A stretch of 64,000 nucleotides of DNA from a bacterium (GCA_025774935.1 JALGZK010000001.1:1-64000); one strand, 5' to 3'. Positions 1 through 8,156 are shown, numbered from the stretch's first letter. Notes: a model not told the origin generated them from the sequence alone. Program-made: numbers and translations.

Positions 1-1
1 T

Positions 2-214
2 ACCCTGCATGGCCGGGTCTTCCCGACGCGAAGCCGATCTGACGATGGTTACCTTGTCGTGGAGTCCGTCCGAATCGAGCTAGAGGTCGGTTGTCCGGCG
101 GAGCACCTCGATGTACTGGAAGAGGAGAAGGAGCGCGTGCGCGAGCACGGCTGCCCTGCGGTCGGCAGCGTAAGCAAGCCGATCGGAGTAGACATCAGCG
201 TGGTCAACACGTAG
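2..214 (+). CDS. 3' end of a cassette gene, possibly OsmC-like (partial)
   Basis: An open frame runs from the window edge to TAG at 212-214, 70 residues, just before the first attC site. The tail contains a Cys-Pro pair (HGCPAVGSV) followed by a short beta-strand-like end (PIGVDISVVN), after a helical Glu/Lys-rich stretch. This arrangement recalls the C-terminus of OsmC/Ohr-like proteins, where a Cys-Pro precedes the last strands, but the fragment is too short to assign. The upstream part lies outside the window. Confidence 0.6.
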   Translation, partial: TLHGRVFPTRSRSDDGYLVVESVRIELEVGCPAEHLDVLEEEKERVREHGCPAVGSVSKPIGVDISVVNT

Positions 215-243
215 CAGCCTCAGGGATCAGCGCGCTTGTCGCG

Positions 244-426
244 GTCTAACTAGCGAATGCAGCTGTCACCCGCTCCGCCGCCCGGACCCCCGTGACAGCG
301 CCGCAGCAGTGCCCTGGGCGGCGTCGCTTCGGCCCTGTCACGTCACCTGCAAGGGGGGCCGCCTTCGGCGGCCGGCACGTGCCGCGCCACCCTTCACGCC
401 CGCAGCTGATTCGCGATTCGTTAGGC
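244..426 (+). repeat. attC-1 (183 bp)
   Basis: R'' GTCTAAC at 244-250 and R' GTTAGGC at 420-426 flank matching L boxes and CAGCTG cores. The long variable terminal structure carries a TGACAGC / CTGTCA sub-hairpin and a GGCCGCC-TTCG-GGCGGCC sub-hairpin, so it should fold as a branched structure. Confidence 0.95.
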
Positions 427-441
427 ACCCCGGGAAGCGAC

Positions 442-1056
442 ATGTCGAGCTTCGATGCGACAGAAGACCAAAGGAGACTCGTACTCCCAGGCGACGCGCT
501 TGTGAAGGACGCCATCGCGGCTTGGACGAGAGGCGTCACCATTGCCGCGCCAGCTCAGGACGTGTGGCCCTGGCTGGCACAACTGGGGGCTGACAGAGCA
601 GGCTGGTACTCGTATGACTTCATTGACAACGGCGGGAGGCCAAGTGCGAGAGCCGTCCTCACTGAGCATCAGGATGTTGTCATTGGCCAGGTTCTACCAG
701 CTCTTCCCGACGCGGAGGATGCCTTCGTTGTGGCGGACGTGGTTCCTGGGCGTACTCTGCTCCTAACGGTCCCCGGGCAGGATGGAGCTCCCATCGTGAG
801 CTGGGTGTTTCACCTTAGCGAACTGGACGAATCGACGACACGTCTGGTCGTACGGGCGAGAGTGTCTGCGGCTTGGCGTGGCCTCGCACGCGGCGCGGCT
901 GCTGGCGACGGCAACCTCCTGATTGAGAAGGTGTACGGGGGGCTATCGCTTCTTCCGGGGTTCTTGATGATATGGGCGGCAGGTCTTGGGCACGGGTTCA
1001 TGGAGCGGCGAATGCTGCGTGGGATCAAGTGGCGTGCCGAAGGGCGCTACAAGTGA
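442..1056 (+). CDS. SRPBCC (START/Bet v1-like) family protein
   Basis: The 204-residue product has the N-terminal strand, the central signature GWYSYDFIDNGG (about residues 54-65) and the later beta-rich core ending in a long C-terminal helix, as in SRPBCC proteins of actinobacterial type that bind hydrophobic ligands. ATG 442 was chosen because it lies just after the attC R' box; the open frame extends further upstream only through the attC sequence. A weak GGGAAG precedes it. It is the only gene of its cassette. Substrate unknown. Confidence 0.75.
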   Translation: MSSFDATEDQRRLVLPGDALVKDAIAAWTRGVTIAAPAQDVWPWLAQLGADRAGWYSYDFIDNGGRPSARAVLTEHQDVVIGQVLPALPDAEDAFVVADVVPGRTLLLTVPGQDGAPIVSWVFHLSELDESTTRLVVRARVSAAWRGLARGAAAGDGNLLIEKVYGGLSLLPGFLMIWAAGLGHGFMERRMLRGIKWRAEGRYK

Positions 1057-1093
1057 GCGGTCTGAGGGTCTTTGGACTGCCCGCTCCCGGGGT

Positions 1094-1260
1094 GCCTAAC
1101 TAGCGAATGCAGCCGACGCCCGCTCCGCCGCCCCCGACGGCTGACATCGGGGCACGAGGGAAGGCGGCTTCGCGCCGCCAGTGTCACACGCGCTGCACGC
1201 GGCCTTCGACCGCAGCGCGTCCGCCACTGACTGGCGCAGCTGATTCGTGGTCCCTTAGGC
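1094..1260 (+). repeat. attC-2 (167 bp, altered R' core)
   Basis: R'' is GCCTAAC (1094-1100) but the R' box reads CTTAGGC (1254-1260): the G of the G-TT crossover point is replaced by C. The L boxes are partly preserved (GCGAAT / ATTCGT). Confidence 0.85.
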
Positions 1261-1309
1261 GGGCGCCCTGCGCTTCGATGACTGGATGTGATTGGAGGAG
1301 AAGAGCGGA

Positions 1310-1744
1310 ATGCCAGCTACAGAGCACGTTGCGATGGTAGTCAGCGGAGTGACTGTCGCCGGTGCCGCTGTCGGCATCGTGCACAGCGTGGTAAGCCTCA
1401 AGAGGGAGAGGCGCGAGGCAAAGGAGAGGGCGTGGCGAGAGGCGATGCCGGAGGCAATCCGGAACAAGGTGGGCCTCTATCAGCCGTCGCCGGGCGAGAT
1501 CGATCGGTTCCTGGCGGAGCACCGTGCCTACGAGAGCCGTCGGTCTGAGCAGGTGTCCTCCTCGCCGATCTCGGACCCACGGGATGCCCCGCGCGTGGCT
1601 TCTCCTCAGCCCTCCCGGACGGTCGTCGATGTTGTCAGGGAGCTCTTCGAGCACGAGTCGATGTGGGTACGGCGAATCGCCTATCTGTCGTTGGTTGTGA
1701 TTGTGGCGCTGGTGTTCTTTGCGGTCTCGTTTGCGCCGCGCTGA
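1310..1744 (+). CDS. Two-TM membrane protein, unknown function
   Basis: 144 residues. A hydrophobic segment near the N-terminus (about residues 8-25) is followed by a charged, helical Arg/Lys/Glu-rich stretch, a Ser/Pro-rich linker, and a second hydrophobic segment close to the end (about 120-140). ATG 1310 is preferred over an upstream TTG because GGAGGAG at 1294-1300 sits at the right distance. I do not recognise the family; the layout suggests a soluble coiled region held between two membrane anchors. Confidence 0.7.
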   Translation: MPATEHVAMVVSGVTVAGAAVGIVHSVVSLKRERREAKERAWREAMPEAIRNKVGLYQPSPGEIDRFLAEHRAYESRRSEQVSSSPISDPRDAPRVASPQPSRTVVDVVRELFEHESMWVRRIAYLSLVVIVALVFFAVSFAPR

Positions 1745-1769
1745 GATCGTGGGGAGTATTGCGGGCGCC

Positions 1770-1954
1770 GCCTAACTAGCGAATGCAGCTGTCACCCGCT
1801 CCGCCGCCCCCAGGCCCCGCTGACAGCGCCGTTGCACCGCCGCAGGCGGCGTCGCTAACGGCCCTGTCACGTCAACTGCAAGGGGGGCCTCGCTGCGCTC
1901 GACCAGCACTTGCCGGGCCAGTGCCTAGCGCAGCTGATTCCCGATTCGTCAAGC
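1770..1954 (+). repeat. attC-3 (185 bp, altered R')
   Basis: R'' GCCTAAC at 1770-1776; R' reads GTCAAGC at 1948-1954 instead of GTTAGGC. Long class of variable terminal structure, like attC-1, -4, -13 and -14. Confidence 0.9.
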
Positions 1955-1981
1955 GGATCGGCACTCGAAGAAGGAGGCGGA

Positions 1982-2215
1982 ATGCGTCGAGTTGGCGAAA
2001 GGACTCTGAGTCGGACGATAGCGTGCCGGTACGAGTTTGCCTGCCTTGAGGACGGAGGTTGTACGTCGTGCACGATCGAGCGACTCGGAGATGCTCTGGG
2101 TCTGATAGTGGCGGACGCCGTTCACGAGAAGTGCCCGTACTTGGAGGGGTCCGGTGAGCGCCAACTTTGCGTGTGTCCGACGAGACGCGAGTTGTACGTA
2201 CGCTATGCAGCGTAG
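1982..2215 (+). CDS. Small Cys-rich protein, unknown
   Basis: 77 residues starting at ATG 1982, seven nucleotides after a strong AAGGAGG (1971-1977). Cysteines fall as C..C..C..C in the first half and as KCPY and CVCP near the end, suggesting a small metal- or disulfide-stabilised fold. The ACLED and C-x-CP elements resemble the other small Cys-rich protein at 45634-45876, so the two may be distant relatives. Function unknown. Confidence 0.65.
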   Translation: MRRVGERTLSRTIACRYEFACLEDGGCTSCTIERLGDALGLIVADAVHEKCPYLEGSGERQLCVCPTRRELYVRYAA

Positions 2216-2225
2216 ACGGCCGACC

Positions 2226-2410
2226 GCCTAACTAGCGAATCCAGCTGACGCCCGCTCCGCCGCCGCCCGGGCCTTCTGACAGCGCCGTCGCACCGCGGCA
2301 GGCGGCGTCGCTAACGGCCGTGTCATGTCAACTGCAAGGGGGGCCTCGCTGCGCTCGGCCGGCACTTGCCGCGCCAGTGCCTGGTGCAGCTGATTCGCGA
2401 TTCGCTAGGC
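2226..2410 (+). repeat. attC-4 (185 bp, altered R')
   Basis: R'' GCCTAAC at 2226-2232; R' GCTAGGC at 2404-2410, changing the first T of the conserved G-TT core. The L'' side reads GCGAATCCAGCTG, so the usual extrahelical G is a C. Confidence 0.9.
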
Positions 2411-2477
2411 GACATGCACATCGGGGTGTACTCTGAGCTCTGACGGCTGGCAACCGAGGAGCCTGGGAGGTGAGCAA

Positions 2478-3536
2478 GTGAGAATCTGGTGTCGAGTCCT
2501 GGTCCTGTGTCTGGTCTCGTTCACCGGGATCTGCTCTGGTTCAGACACGGGCTCTGAGGGTGGAGCTTTGTCCTTTCCCGATCAGCTGCCCGACGCCCTG
2601 CCGCACCAAGGAGTCGCCATTGCTCGTGAGAACGTCGATCAGCTGGTGCAGGCGGCGGTAGTTCCATCAGGACCAGCGGCAGCGTTCTCACCCCACGGGG
2701 GGCTCTTGGCCACCGGCAGCCACGATGGCGCAGTCGATCTGTGGGATCTGGGCGATTGGCAAGCGTCGCGAAGGGTGACTGTTTCCGGGGGAGCAATATG
2801 GCGCGTCGCGTTCTCTCCCGACGGCATGCTGCTAGCGAGCTGGGGTGCAGATGGCCTTGAGTTGACGGAGGTCGCCACGCTCAGGAGCACGCTGTCGGTA
2901 GCGGCGGGCAGTAGCTGGGTATCAGCCGTGGCGTTCTCGGCAGACGGTCATGTGGCATTCACCGGAGATGGTGAAGGGAACATCGACTCCTGGGACCTAG
3001 AAACCGGTAGCAGCGTCGCGTCGGTCGCGGCGCACGCGGGCCCTGTGATGTCGCTAGCCGTATCGCCGGATGGAAGGCTGCTCTACTCGGGCGGGGGCGG
3101 GGGGGATTCGCGGATTCTCGTGTGGGACATCAGAACTCTGGAGCAGATAGGCAGCCTCGCGGGACATGAAGTCGATGTCCATGACTTGGCCTTCTCTCCG
3201 ACTGGCGGAGTCTTGGTGTCAACGGGTAACCTGAGCGTCGTGAGGACCTGGGCTGTCCCCGATGCGGAGCATCCCAGGACACTCGAAGGGCATCAAGGCA
3301 ACGTGTTCGACGCGGGCTTCTCTCCCGACGGCAGCCTGCTCGCCACGGGTAGCGATGACGGCACGGTGGCCGTTTGGGACGTTGAGCGAGGGGTTGTGTT
3401 GCGGGAACTCGAACATCAAGGCGAGGGCTTCGCGGCAGCGTTTTCGGCGGATGGTTCCGTCCTCGCGACGCCGGGGTCGGACGGCACTATAGTGCTCTGG
3501 GCAGTCCCGGACAGCACATCGGTCGTACCGCGGTAA
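2478..3536 (+). CDS. Secreted WD40 seven-bladed beta-propeller protein
   Basis: 352 residues. The GTG start at 2478 follows GGGAGG at 2465-2470. An N-terminal hydrophobic signal sequence ends near residue 20. Seven WD40-like repeats follow, each with a FSPDG-type turn and most ending in a W-D or W-A strand (for example SHDGAVDLWDL and SDDGTVAVWDV), enough for one complete propeller. Such proteins are usually extracytoplasmic interaction scaffolds. Nothing in the cassette points to a partner. Confidence 0.9.
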   Translation: MRIWCRVLVLCLVSFTGICSGSDTGSEGGALSFPDQLPDALPHQGVAIARENVDQLVQAAVVPSGPAAAFSPHGGLLATGSHDGAVDLWDLGDWQASRRVTVSGGAIWRVAFSPDGMLLASWGADGLELTEVATLRSTLSVAAGSSWVSAVAFSADGHVAFTGDGEGNIDSWDLETGSSVASVAAHAGPVMSLAVSPDGRLLYSGGGGGDSRILVWDIRTLEQIGSLAGHEVDVHDLAFSPTGGVLVSTGNLSVVRTWAVPDAEHPRTLEGHQGNVFDAGFSPDGSLLATGSDDGTVAVWDVERGVVLRELEHQGEGFAAAFSADGSVLATPGSDGTIVLWAVPDSTSVVPR

Positions 3537-3566
3537 CCGGAAGCCGCGTAGGCACGACCGCATGTC

Positions 3567-3606
3567 GCCTAACTAGCGAATGCAGCTGACCCGCGATGCG
3601 TTAGGC
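3567..3606 (+). repeat. attC-5, collapsed 40-bp site
   Basis: R'' GCCTAAC (3567-3573) and R' GTTAGGC (3600-3606) are perfect, but only 26 bp lie between them. The left arm up to GCAGCTGA is joined directly to the last part of the right arm, as expected after deletion between the two GCAGCTGA copies that flank a normal variable terminal structure. Confidence 0.9.
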
Positions 3607-3626
3607 TGCAATGCAGGAGGGGCAGT

Positions 3627-4826
3627 ATGAGACGGCTATACCAGGTGGCTGTTGCCTCGCTCGTTCTGGTAGTCTCTGGATGTCCCGCCTCAGAGCCGAA
3701 GGCCGAAGAGGGGGCGCGACAGTCGAAGCCAGTGATGACGCAGGACTCCGCATCTTTCGAGGATCAGGTGATGGAGTACCTCAGGGCCTTTCCCTATCAG
3801 GAGACCTATAGGTACGTTCTGCTGTACACGGGAGGCGATCCGGCGAAGTTCAATACGTGGGTTCCTGGAGGAGAGCCTTCTCTAGTCAGAGCGGGCGAGG
3901 ACCCAGTGGTGCGAATGAACAATGACACCTTCTATAACGGGGCCTACTTGTATCTCGAGGACGGGCCGGTTGTCATCAGCTCCAGTGCCGCCACTGAGGA
4001 TCGCTTCTACTCTTTCCAGCTGATGGATGACAGGAACGTCAACTACAGGAACATCATTCACCCGGACGGTGACTACACTTTCTACTACGGTGAGAGGCCG
4101 GACCAGATTGAGGGTCAAGCGATCGAAGTGCCCTCTGTTCTCTCTGTCGTCGTTGCTCGCATTGAGGTGAAGGACAAGGAGGACCCTCAAGATGTTGCCG
4201 CCGCGAAGGCTGTGTACGAAGGAATGACAATCACGGCGAACCGACAGGTAAGTGGATTCCCCCAACTCGACCTGCTCAGTGAGTACCCGGCTGAGGTCGC
4301 CGCTGAGGCCGATCGCCGTATGGACGAGGCGTTCGCAACAACACCGTTTCCGCAGCTTGTGCTACGTCACGGAGCAGAACTGGGCGTGGATGTCTCGTAT
4401 GTCAGTCACGCGGCTGCGACTAAGCATGCCTGGGGAGCGCCTGACCCTTCGCACAGCAGCTATGAGAGCCTCTTCTTCGACGTAGACGGAGAGGAGATGT
4501 TGGGGAGCAAGGGCACGTACACGGCGACGACGGGGGAGCCGCCGGTTGGTGCGTTCTGGTCGGTCACAGTCTACGACACGGATAGAGGTGGATTCCTTCA
4601 CCCCAACGAAGATGACCGGCATCACATCAACAACACGACGGCCGTTCGGAGTAGCGATGGAACCGTGACGCTCGTGTTCAAGGAGAACTGTGGAGCATCT
4701 GATTCGAACTGCCTGCAAGTCCCCGCAAGCAGATTCGACGTCGCGATCAGATACTACTTGCCGCATGAAGAGATAATCACAGGAGACTGGACTTTCCCTG
4801 GGATTCGGCTTCGGGCAGACCAGTAG
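3627..4826 (+). CDS. DUF1254/DUF1214 domain lipoprotein
   Basis: 399 residues from ATG 3627, with GGAGG upstream. The N-terminus is a lipoprotein signal (LVLVVSGC). The DUF1254 part has the typical VVRMNNDTFYNGAYLYL and FYSFQLMDDRN blocks. The C-terminal DUF1214 part has AFWSVTVYD, GGFLHPNE and HHINNTT. Family members are exported proteins of unclear activity, often 350-480 residues long, so this one is complete. Confidence 0.9.
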   Translation: MRRLYQVAVASLVLVVSGCPASEPKAEEGARQSKPVMTQDSASFEDQVMEYLRAFPYQETYRYVLLYTGGDPAKFNTWVPGGEPSLVRAGEDPVVRMNNDTFYNGAYLYLEDGPVVISSSAATEDRFYSFQLMDDRNVNYRNIIHPDGDYTFYYGERPDQIEGQAIEVPSVLSVVVARIEVKDKEDPQDVAAAKAVYEGMTITANRQVSGFPQLDLLSEYPAEVAAEADRRMDEAFATTPFPQLVLRHGAELGVDVSYVSHAAATKHAWGAPDPSHSSYESLFFDVDGEEMLGSKGTYTATTGEPPVGAFWSVTVYDTDRGGFLHPNEDDRHHINNTTAVRSSDGTVTLVFKENCGASDSNCLQVPASRFDVAIRYYLPHEEIITGDWTFPGIRLRADQ

Positions 4827-4882
4827 CTACTTGTGCGCTCCTGGTCGTCGAGCATGTCGCCACCGAGCTGTTCTCGATTGCA

Positions 4883-4982
4883 GTCTAACTAGCGAATGCA
4901 GCTGACACACATCGGTGTCACGCGTTCTGCATTCGCACAACGCGCGCCACCTCGCCCGCAGCTGATTCGCGGTCCGTTAGGC
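4883..4982 (+). repeat. attC-6 (100 bp)
   Basis: R'' GTCTAAC at 4883-4889, R' GTTAGGC at 4976-4982. It represents the 100-bp class, with CGGTGTCACG and TCTGCATTCGCAC in the loop, shared with attC-12, -17 and -25 and, decayed, -31. Confidence 0.95.
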
Positions 4983-5003
4983 GGCACCTGAGAGAGGAGG
5001 CAG

Positions 5004-5279
5004 ATGTTGGCTGAGAACGGGACCACCCAGGGGACAGATGCCACCGAGATGTGTCCCATGGGTTCAATGTGCAAGGGGATGATGGAGAAGCCAGGGTCCG
5101 GGTTCCTCTTGATGATCCCCGGCATCTTGTTGGTGCTGGGGGGTGTGCTGATCCTCGTTGAGCCGAGGATCCTCTTCTGGCTCGTCGGAATCGTGCTGAT
5201 CCTAGTAGGGCTCGCAGTGTTGTTCTTTGCTGGCTTCATGCGGAGACTGAGCGCTCGGGCCGCGAGCACCGAGGTGTGA
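5004..5279 (+). CDS. Small two-TM membrane protein with Met/Cys-rich head
   Basis: 91 residues from ATG 5004 after GAGAGGAGGCAG. The first 30 residues contain CPMGSMCKGMM, a run of Cys and Met that could bind a soft metal such as copper. Two hydrophobic helices follow (about 33-50 and 53-74), then a short basic tail. I do not recognise the family, and the metal idea is only inferred from composition. Confidence 0.75.
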   Translation: MLAENGTTQGTDATEMCPMGSMCKGMMEKPGSGFLLMIPGILLVLGGVLILVEPRILFWLVGIVLILVGLAVLFFAGFMRRLSARAASTEV

Positions 5280-5338
5280 TCCAGCAAGAGCAGTCTTATT
5301 GCAGTGGTCCTGTTCTAGGTGCGTACCGGCGCGGTGCC

Positions 5339-5512
5339 GCCTAACTAATGCAGCTGTCACCCGCTCCGCCGCCCGGACCCCCGTGACAGCGCCGCAGCAG
5401 TGCCATGGGCGGCGTCGCTTCAGCACTGTCACGTCAACTGCAAGGGGGGCGCCGTCGGCGCCGGCACATGCCGCGCCAGCGCCTGGTGCAGCTGATACAC
5501 GATTCGTTAGGC
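5339..5512 (+). repeat. attC-7 (174 bp, L'' box deleted)
   Basis: R'' GCCTAAC (5339-5345) and R' GTTAGGC (5506-5512) are intact, but the left arm reads CTAACTAATGCAGCTG: four bases (GCGA) of the L'' box are missing. The right arm is also changed to GATACACG. Long class. Confidence 0.9.
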
Positions 5513-5540
5513 ACACAGCGCAGTCGATATGGGGGTGAAC

Positions 5541-6056
5541 ATGAGGCGTCTCGTGGGTGCGTTGCTGTTCGTCTCGCTCTTATTCGTCCTGTTGGCGGCG
5601 TGCGCAACATCCGAGCTGCAAGCTCCGGCACCGGCGCCCAATGGGATTGAACTGCCAGCGGACTATGCTAGCTGGCAACTCCTGGCGACGTCCTGCAGAT
5701 CTGACAATGGGACGCTGAGGGCGATCTTGGGGAATGACGTAGCGGTCGAGGCAGTGAGCTTAGGCGAGACCAATCCGTGGCCCGACGGTGCGATTCTCTG
5801 CAAGCTCGTCTGGAAACAGGCACAACTGGAGGAGTGGCCATCCGCCGGGGTGCCCGGTGAATTCGTTCACGTGGAGTTCATGTTCAAGGACTCATCGAGT
5901 TTCGCCTCCACAGGAGGCTGGGGTTTCGCGCGCTGGCTCGGCCTAGAGCTGCGCCCTTACGGATCAGACGCCAGCTTCGCGACCGAGTGTTTCAGTTGCC
6001 ACCAGCCGGTCGCCGGCAACGACTACGTCTTCACACGTCCCGCGCGCCTGCCGTAG
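5541..6056 (+). CDS. Cytochrome P460 family lipoprotein
   Basis: 171 residues. A lipoprotein signal ends at LLAAC (Cys21). The cytochrome P460 core contains a C-terminal c-type heme motif CFSCH (residues 150-154) followed by the family-typical QPVAGNDYVFT. P460 proteins oxidise hydroxylamine or related nitrogen species, or act as peroxidase-like heme proteins. ATG 5541 is preferred over ATG 5529 because GGGGGTG lies just before it. Single-gene cassette. Confidence 0.85.
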   Translation: MRRLVGALLFVSLLFVLLAACATSELQAPAPAPNGIELPADYASWQLLATSCRSDNGTLRAILGNDVAVEAVSLGETNPWPDGAILCKLVWKQAQLEEWPSAGVPGEFVHVEFMFKDSSSFASTGGWGFARWLGLELRPYGSDASFATECFSCHQPVAGNDYVFTRPARLP

Positions 6057-6071
6057 GACGACTGCGCTGGT

Positions 6072-6191
6072 GCCTAACTAGTGGATGCAGCTGACGGGCT
6101 TGGGTGTCACCTCACCTCCAAGGGGGCCGCCTTCGGCGGCCGGCACGTGCCGCGCCAGTGCCTGGTGCGGCTGATTCACGATTCGTTAGAC
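6072..6191 (+). repeat. attC-8 (120 bp)
   Basis: R'' GCCTAAC at 6072-6078; R' GTTAGAC at 6185-6191. 120-bp class with GACGGGCTTGGGTGTCAC and the GGCCGCC-TTCG-GGCGGCC hairpin. The L'' box is GTGGAT rather than GCGAAT. Confidence 0.92.
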
Positions 6192-6205
6192 AGCGGGAGG
6201 GACGT

Positions 6206-6676
6206 ATGGAGATAAAGAACTCGGCGGTTGGTCTGATTCTGTGGCTGGTCGTCTCCATGGCGGCGGGCTGGATTGGGTCCAGGTTCGTGCCTGGGGAGTG
6301 GTACGCGGCACTGGCTAAGCCGAACTGGAACCCGCCGAGTTCAGTGTTCGGCCCGGTGTGGTCGATCTTGTACGTCCTCATGGGTGTTGCGGCTTGGCTC
6401 GTTTGGCGACGAGCCGGCTTCAGTGGGGCTCCGGTCGCACTTGGTTTGTTCTTGGTCCAACTGGTTCTCAATGGAATGTGGTCGTATCTGTTCTTCGGCA
6501 TTCGTCAGCCAGGTTTCGCCTTCGTGGACATCGTCGTGCTGTGGCTGGTGATCCTGGCAACCACGATCGCGTTCTGGCGCGTGTCGCTCCCGGCAGGGCT
6601 ACTGCTCTTGCCGTATCTGTGCTGGGTTGGCTTCGCGACCGCACTGAACCTTCAGCTGTGGCGGCTGAACCTGTGA
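6206..6676 (+). CDS. tspO: TspO/MBR family tryptophan-rich sensory protein
   Basis: 156 residues with five predicted membrane helices, the normal size for bacterial TspO. The signatures W-Y-A-A-L-A-K-P-x-W-x-P-P-x-x-x-F-G-P-V-W and later NGMWSYLFFG are clear. TspO binds porphyrins and related tetrapyrroles in the membrane and modulates stress responses. ATG 6206 follows GGGAGG. Single-gene cassette. Confidence 0.95.
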   Translation: MEIKNSAVGLILWLVVSMAAGWIGSRFVPGEWYAALAKPNWNPPSSVFGPVWSILYVLMGVAAWLVWRRAGFSGAPVALGLFLVQLVLNGMWSYLFFGIRQPGFAFVDIVVLWLVILATTIAFWRVSLPAGLLLLPYLCWVGFATALNLQLWRLNL

Positions 6677-6693
6677 CCGCAGGCAGGCCCGCC

Positions 6694-6797
6694 GTCTAAC
6701 TAACGAATGCGCCCGACGAGCTTGGCTGTCACGCCAGCTGCTTCCGCACCTGTCGCGCCAGCCTTAGCGCTCGCAGCTGATTCGCGACTCGTTGGGC
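6694..6797 (+). repeat. attC-9 (104 bp)
   Basis: R'' GTCTAAC at 6694-6700; R' GTTGGGC at 6791-6797. 104-bp class with GTCACGCCAGCTGC and GTCGCGCCAG, shared with attC-11, -20 and -24. Confidence 0.93.
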
Positions 6798-6833
6798 GGC
6801 AGCGGGCTCGGTGAGCTCGAGATAGGAGTTCAA

Positions 6834-7313
6834 GTGGAGACCGGAAGCGCTCAGCAGCGCTCTGACCTCGAAGACACCATCCGCCGTGTGCTGGATCGCA
6901 ACCGGCTCGCTGTGCTAGCTACTCAGCATCGTGGTCAACCACACGCGAGCTTGATGGCATTCACACCGCTGGACGGTATGCGGCACATCGTCTTCGCAAC
7001 CTACCGCGGCACACTGAAGCATCAGAGCCTCGCAGAGAACGGCAGGGTAGCCCTTCTAGTGGACGACGGTGCTGGCGACGCCACCTGTTCAGGGAGACGC
7101 GTGGTTCTCACGGCAATCGGCGAAGCGATTGAGATACCCGAGGAGGAGCGGTCGGCTCACGTGGCAGCCCACCTTGCCCGACACCCGGACCTGAAGGAGT
7201 TCCTGCGCTCGCCGGACTGTGTGCTTGTGCTCGTGGCCGTCGGAGCGTATCAAGTGGTGGGCGGGATTGACGATGTGCAGTGGTATCACACGGATGTCCC
7301 GGCTGCCGCCTGA
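6834..7313 (+). CDS. Pyridoxamine 5'-phosphate oxidase-like flavin-binding protein
   Basis: 159 residues. The split-barrel start LAVLATQHRGQPHASLMAF and the FATYRGTLKHQSL strand-loop match the PPOX-like FMN-binding family, whose members act as FMN-, F420- or heme-linked oxidoreductases. GTG 6834 follows ATAGGAG at 6822-6828. The TGA stop (7311-7313) is the centre of the R'' box of the following attC. Confidence 0.85.
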   Translation: METGSAQQRSDLEDTIRRVLDRNRLAVLATQHRGQPHASLMAFTPLDGMRHIVFATYRGTLKHQSLAENGRVALLVDDGAGDATCSGRRVVLTAIGEAIEIPEEERSAHVAAHLARHPDLKEFLRSPDCVLVLVAVGAYQVVGGIDDVQWYHTDVPAAA

Positions 7314-7430
7314 CTAGCGAATGCAGCTGACGGGCTTGGGTGTCACGTCAACTGCAAGGGGGCGACCTTCGGCGGCCGGCACGTGCCGCGCCACCCTTCA
7401 CGCCCGCAGCTGATCCGCGGTCCTCTAGAG
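7308..7430 (+). repeat. attC-10 (123 bp, R' destroyed)
   Basis: R'' GCCTGAC (7308-7314) contains the stop of the upstream gene. Where GTTAGGC is expected the sequence reads TCTAGAG (7424-7430), so the crossover core is lost although the CAGCTGATCCGCGGTCC arm before it is intact. Confidence 0.85.
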
Positions 7431-7449
7431 AGCATCAGGAGAACGCTAC

Positions 7450-8058
7450 ATGGACGAGTTGTTCGTCAATATGCCGGAGTGGCCTAGCTTGGAAGATCTT
7501 ACACTATCTCAGGAGTATCTGACTGAACTTGGCCGAGTTTCGTACGCGTACTCGGCACTCGACAACGTTGTCACTTCGTGCGTCAGCGCCTTGCTCAGTC
7601 CTGACTCGACCCTCGGCAGTATCGTGTGCTCGAAGCTGTACCTCAGACCCCGATTGCCCGTGCTGGCCGCGCTGGTTCGGTATCGCTATGGCGACTCGGG
7701 GCTGCTGTCAGAAACGCACGAGATCATCAGGGCCGCACACGCCGCGTGCGAGAGCAGGAACCGACTGATACACTCGATCTGGGTTATCAGCCACAAGCCA
7801 GACGAGGTAGGTGGCGTGATGCACGCGGCCATCAAGCCAGCTCTCTCGGCGAAGCACAGCATCCGGTACGATGGACGCGAGATTGCCCCCGGTGACATCA
7901 GAGCAGTCGCCGAGCAACTCGACGTTGTTGCCGGTCGCTTCTGGCGGCTGCACCCGCGGCTTGGGTCGGAATCAGTCGCGAATACTCCGTGGTGGGAGGA
8001 ACTCCTTGATGACAAGGAGCGGGACGATGTCCCCGAGGGGGATGCTGGGGCTCCCTAA
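7450..8058 (+). CDS. Helical protein with HEPN-like R-N-x3-H motif
   Basis: 202 residues, predicted all-helical. Residues 103-108 read RNRLIH, which matches the R-x4-H motif of HEPN-domain RNases, followed by SIW as in many HEPN proteins. An adjacent antitoxin or nucleotidyltransferase partner, common for HEPN toxins, is not present; the cassette holds only this gene. ATG 7450 lies nine bases after AGGAGA. The TAA stop is inside the R'' box. The HEPN call rests on the motif and helical pattern only. Confidence 0.6.
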   Translation: MDELFVNMPEWPSLEDLTLSQEYLTELGRVSYAYSALDNVVTSCVSALLSPDSTLGSIVCSKLYLRPRLPVLAALVRYRYGDSGLLSETHEIIRAAHAACESRNRLIHSIWVISHKPDEVGGVMHAAIKPALSAKHSIRYDGREIAPGDIRAVAEQLDVVAGRFWRLHPRLGSESVANTPWWEELLDDKERDDVPEGDAGAP

Positions 8059-8156
8059 CTAGCGATTGCACCCGACGACCTTGTCTATCACGCCGGGTGC
8101 TCTCGCACCGGTCGCGCCAGCCGTGACACTCGCACGTGAGACGCGATTCGTTGGGC
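8053..8156 (+). repeat. attC-11 (104 bp)
   Basis: R'' CCCTAAC (8053-8059), containing the upstream stop TAA; R' GTTGGGC (8150-8156). The L'' box is GCGATT and the right arm has lost part of the CAGCTG core. Confidence 0.88.

Noticed and set aside
292-441. Start of the SRPBCC gene at 292
   Set aside because: This stretch is inside attC-1, so the reading frame there is not part of the gene.
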